Of a stretch of 48,640 nucleotides of DNA, positions 46,757-48,640 are shown in pieces. The stretch lies in contig CALHAP010000180.1 in the NCBI GenBank assembly GCA_937931795.1, forward strand, positions 1 to 48,640. The letters run 5' to 3'. Origin of the DNA: an uncultured Paracoccaceae bacterium (GTDB lineage Bacteria; Pseudomonadota; Alphaproteobacteria; Rhodobacterales; Rhodobacteraceae). Made by a program: the position numbers and the translations under genes. The notes below the pieces were generated by a model that ran no database searches, had not been told where the DNA came from, and was given only the letters and a program-made list of their open reading frames with translations. How positions within the stretch are numbered: position 1 is the stretch's first letter; every line of letters starts with the position of its first letter.

Positions 46757-47886
46757 TGGACCGCTTTACCGTCACCTACCGGATCGTGGCCGAAGATGAC
46801 GCGGACGCGGCGGCACGGGCCGAGGCGATCGCCTTGGAAGACACGCTCGAAATCCCCCGTGACGTGGTGCCAGCGGGTTACATCGAAGACGTTGTGTTGG
46901 GACAGGTGCAGAGCGTGACGGCCAGTGGCAGCGGCGTTTGGACAGCCAAGATCGGCTATCACATCGACGCCGTGGGGCGCGAATTGCCGCAACTGCTGAA
47001 TGTCATCCTTGGCAATGCCTCTATTCTGCGGGGCGTGAAGGCTGTTGATCTGACCCCGAACGATGATCTGCACGCGCGCTTTCCCGGCCCGCGTTTTGGC
47101 GCGGCGGGCCTGCGGCAGCTGACGGGCCGCAAGACCGGCGGGTATGTCTGCCCGGTGATCAAACCGCAGGGGTCGTCGTCTGAAACCTTGGCGCGGCTAT
47201 GCTACCTGACGGCTGCGGCCGGAGCGGACATTATCAAAGAGGATCACGGGCTAGCCAATCAGGACGCGGCCCCCTTCAAAGACCGGATCAAGGCCTGCGC
47301 GGCGGCCGTCGCTCAGGCCAACAATGAGCGCGCCGATCAGGGCGATACTTCGCGCGCGCTGTACTTTGCCAATATCGGCGGGCACGGCGATCAGGTCCGC
47401 GATATGGCTTATTACGCCAAGGACGCGGGTGCCGAGGGGATCTTGGTCATCCCCGGCCTGTTTGGTTTTGACGCCATCAATCGCTTGGCGCAGGACGCGG
47501 AGTTGAACCTGCCCATCATGGCACATCCCAGCCATCTCGGGCCGTACGTCCTGTCGCCCGATCATGGGTACGGGCATGGTATGCTGTTTGGTCAGTTGAT
47601 GCGTCTCGCAGGGGCGGATATTTCGGTGTTCCCGAACTACGGTGGACGCTTCGGGTTTAGCCAAGACGAATGCATGCGGATCGTTGAGTCGTGCCGCGCG
47701 CCGGATGGTATCGGCCCCGCCATGCTGCCCAGCCCCGGCGGCGGCATGAGCATCGACCGCCTGCCAGACATGGCCGCGCATTACGGCGCGGATTGCGTTT
47801 ACCTTCTGGGCGGCAGCCTATTGCGGTATGGCGAAAACATCGGGGACGCCATCCGCGAAATGCGGGACGGGTTAAATGCCGCCTAG
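46753..47886 (+). CDS. RuBisCO-like protein (form IV RLP)
   Basis: 'VCPVIKPQGSSSETLARLCYLTAAAGADIIKEDHGLANQ', 'IMAHPSH', 'DCVYLLGGSLLRYG': RuBisCO-large-subunit fold motifs with substituted active-site residues. Confidence 0.95.
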   Translation: MMDRFTVTYRIVAEDDADAAARAEAIALEDTLEIPRDVVPAGYIEDVVLGQVQSVTASGSGVWTAKIGYHIDAVGRELPQLLNVILGNASILRGVKAVDLTPNDDLHARFPGPRFGAAGLRQLTGRKTGGYVCPVIKPQGSSSETLARLCYLTAAAGADIIKEDHGLANQDAAPFKDRIKACAAAVAQANNERADQGDTSRALYFANIGGHGDQVRDMAYYAKDAGAEGILVIPGLFGFDAINRLAQDAELNLPIMAHPSHLGPYVLSPDHGYGHGMLFGQLMRLAGADISVFPNYGGRFGFSQDECMRIVESCRAPDGIGPAMLPSPGGGMSIDRLPDMAAHYGADCVYLLGGSLLRYGENIGDAIREMRDGLNAA

Positions 47887-47975
47887 ATGACAGCAATGGG
47901 CGACTTGGAGCCCAAATTGACTTCATGCGCCCATCACAAATATCGTCAGTCATCGGCAGATGATGGAGAAAGAGC

Positions 47976-48362
47976 GTGGCACGCGAGACGATTGCAGACT
48001 TTTGGGATGCTATGGGTTCCAATGATTTTACTTATGCCAGCACACGGCTGCATCCAGATTTTGAATACTACATGCCTCAAACCCGAGAATACTTGCGTGG
48101 ACGTTCGGATTTCGCCGCGTTGAACGACAGTTATCCCGCTGAAGGAAAATGGATATTCTCCGTCCAATCCATCGTTTCAGATGGCCAGAATGCGGTGTCA
48201 GATGTAGTAATCACAAATGGCGCGATGAAGGCCCGTGCAGTTACTTTTCACACCCTGCAAGACGGATTGATTATACGTCAGAAAGAATATTGGCCTGAAG
48301 ATTATCCAGCACCTGACTGGCGAAAAGAGTGGGTCAAGACGGTAGACGTGGTGCCATTTTAG
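47976..48362 (+). CDS. Nuclear transport factor 2 / SnoaL-like protein
   Basis: 'ETIADFWDAMGSNDFTYASTRLHPDFEYYMPQTREYLRGRSDFAALNDSYP'; GTG start. Confidence 0.7.
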   Translation: MARETIADFWDAMGSNDFTYASTRLHPDFEYYMPQTREYLRGRSDFAALNDSYPAEGKWIFSVQSIVSDGQNAVSDVVITNGAMKARAVTFHTLQDGLIIRQKEYWPEDYPAPDWRKEWVKTVDVVPF

Positions 48363-48581
48363 CGTTGATCGCTTTGTCCGCAGTCTGTGAATTCGACCGT
48401 TGATCTTCGCTGCGGTCTGCATGAATGACCGGTGCTTCCCCCACACGGCAATATCAGACTTTACGCTCACGCAGCATTTTTCGCGCGGCATGCGCGCGCA
48501 GCAAGATTTTGACATTTCTAGTGTTGGCTCCCTTCCCGGCCTTCGCCGCGTCCTGCGCCAACGTCGGCGTAGCAAATTTTA

Positions 48582-48640
48582 GCCACGCGTTGTCACGTAA
48601 AGGTCAAGCACATCCGACGTTTGACGCCGACCCTAACCAA
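48582..48640. repeat. Right copy of island-flanking direct repeat (runs to window end)
   Basis: GCCACGCGTTGTCACGTAAAGGTCAAGCACATCCGACGTTTGACGCCGACCCTAACCAA, similar to 35665-35724. Confidence 0.8.

Noticed and set aside
46753-47886. Bona fide CO2-fixing RuBisCO large subunit
   Set aside because: Key residues (K177, E204, R295, H327, K334 equivalents) are replaced; no small subunit or phosphoribulokinase nearby.
48198-48575. 125-aa minus-strand ORF at the right edge
   Set aside because: Lies in repeat-rich intergenic sequence and overlaps the NTF2-like gene; translation looks non-coding.
1-48640. CRISPR arrays, toxin-antitoxin pairs, prophage
   Set aside because: No regularly spaced repeats, cas genes, phage structural genes or recognisable toxin/antitoxin families seen.

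Overview
The window looks like an alphaproteobacterial (Roseobacter/Rhodobacteraceae-type) chromosome segment. About 0-35 kb is mostly housekeeping: lytic transglycosylase, split mnmD / mnmC2-like pair, cobO, EF-hand gene divergent from a two-component system, tRNA-Arg(TCT), aroA, trmB, malate synthase G, a metK-lnt-corC-ybeY-phoH-miaB block, irr-fabA...fabB...fabI, and pcaD. A sequence matching the SAM/SAH riboswitch consensus lies directly upstream of metK. From about 35.7 kb to the window end there is an accessory island. Its left edge has a truncated pcaB 5' fragment abutting a truncated IS5-type transposase, and a diverged ~60 bp direct repeat occurs at both edges. The island encodes, in two divergent operons: (i) mtnK (methylthioribose kinase), mtnA (MTR-1-P isomerase), a SorC-type regulator and a class II aldolase; (ii) a ribose-type ABC importer, a FucU/RbsD mutarotase, a split transketolase, and a RuBisCO-like protein (RLP) translationally coupled to the transketolase. 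This is the best candidate for an undescribed system: import and catabolism of an extracellular 5-substituted ribose (5-methylthioribose or 5-deoxyribose) in which the ribulose-1-P intermediate can go to an aldolase or to an RLP/transketolase branch. All family assignments are by eye from the translations; no searches were run.
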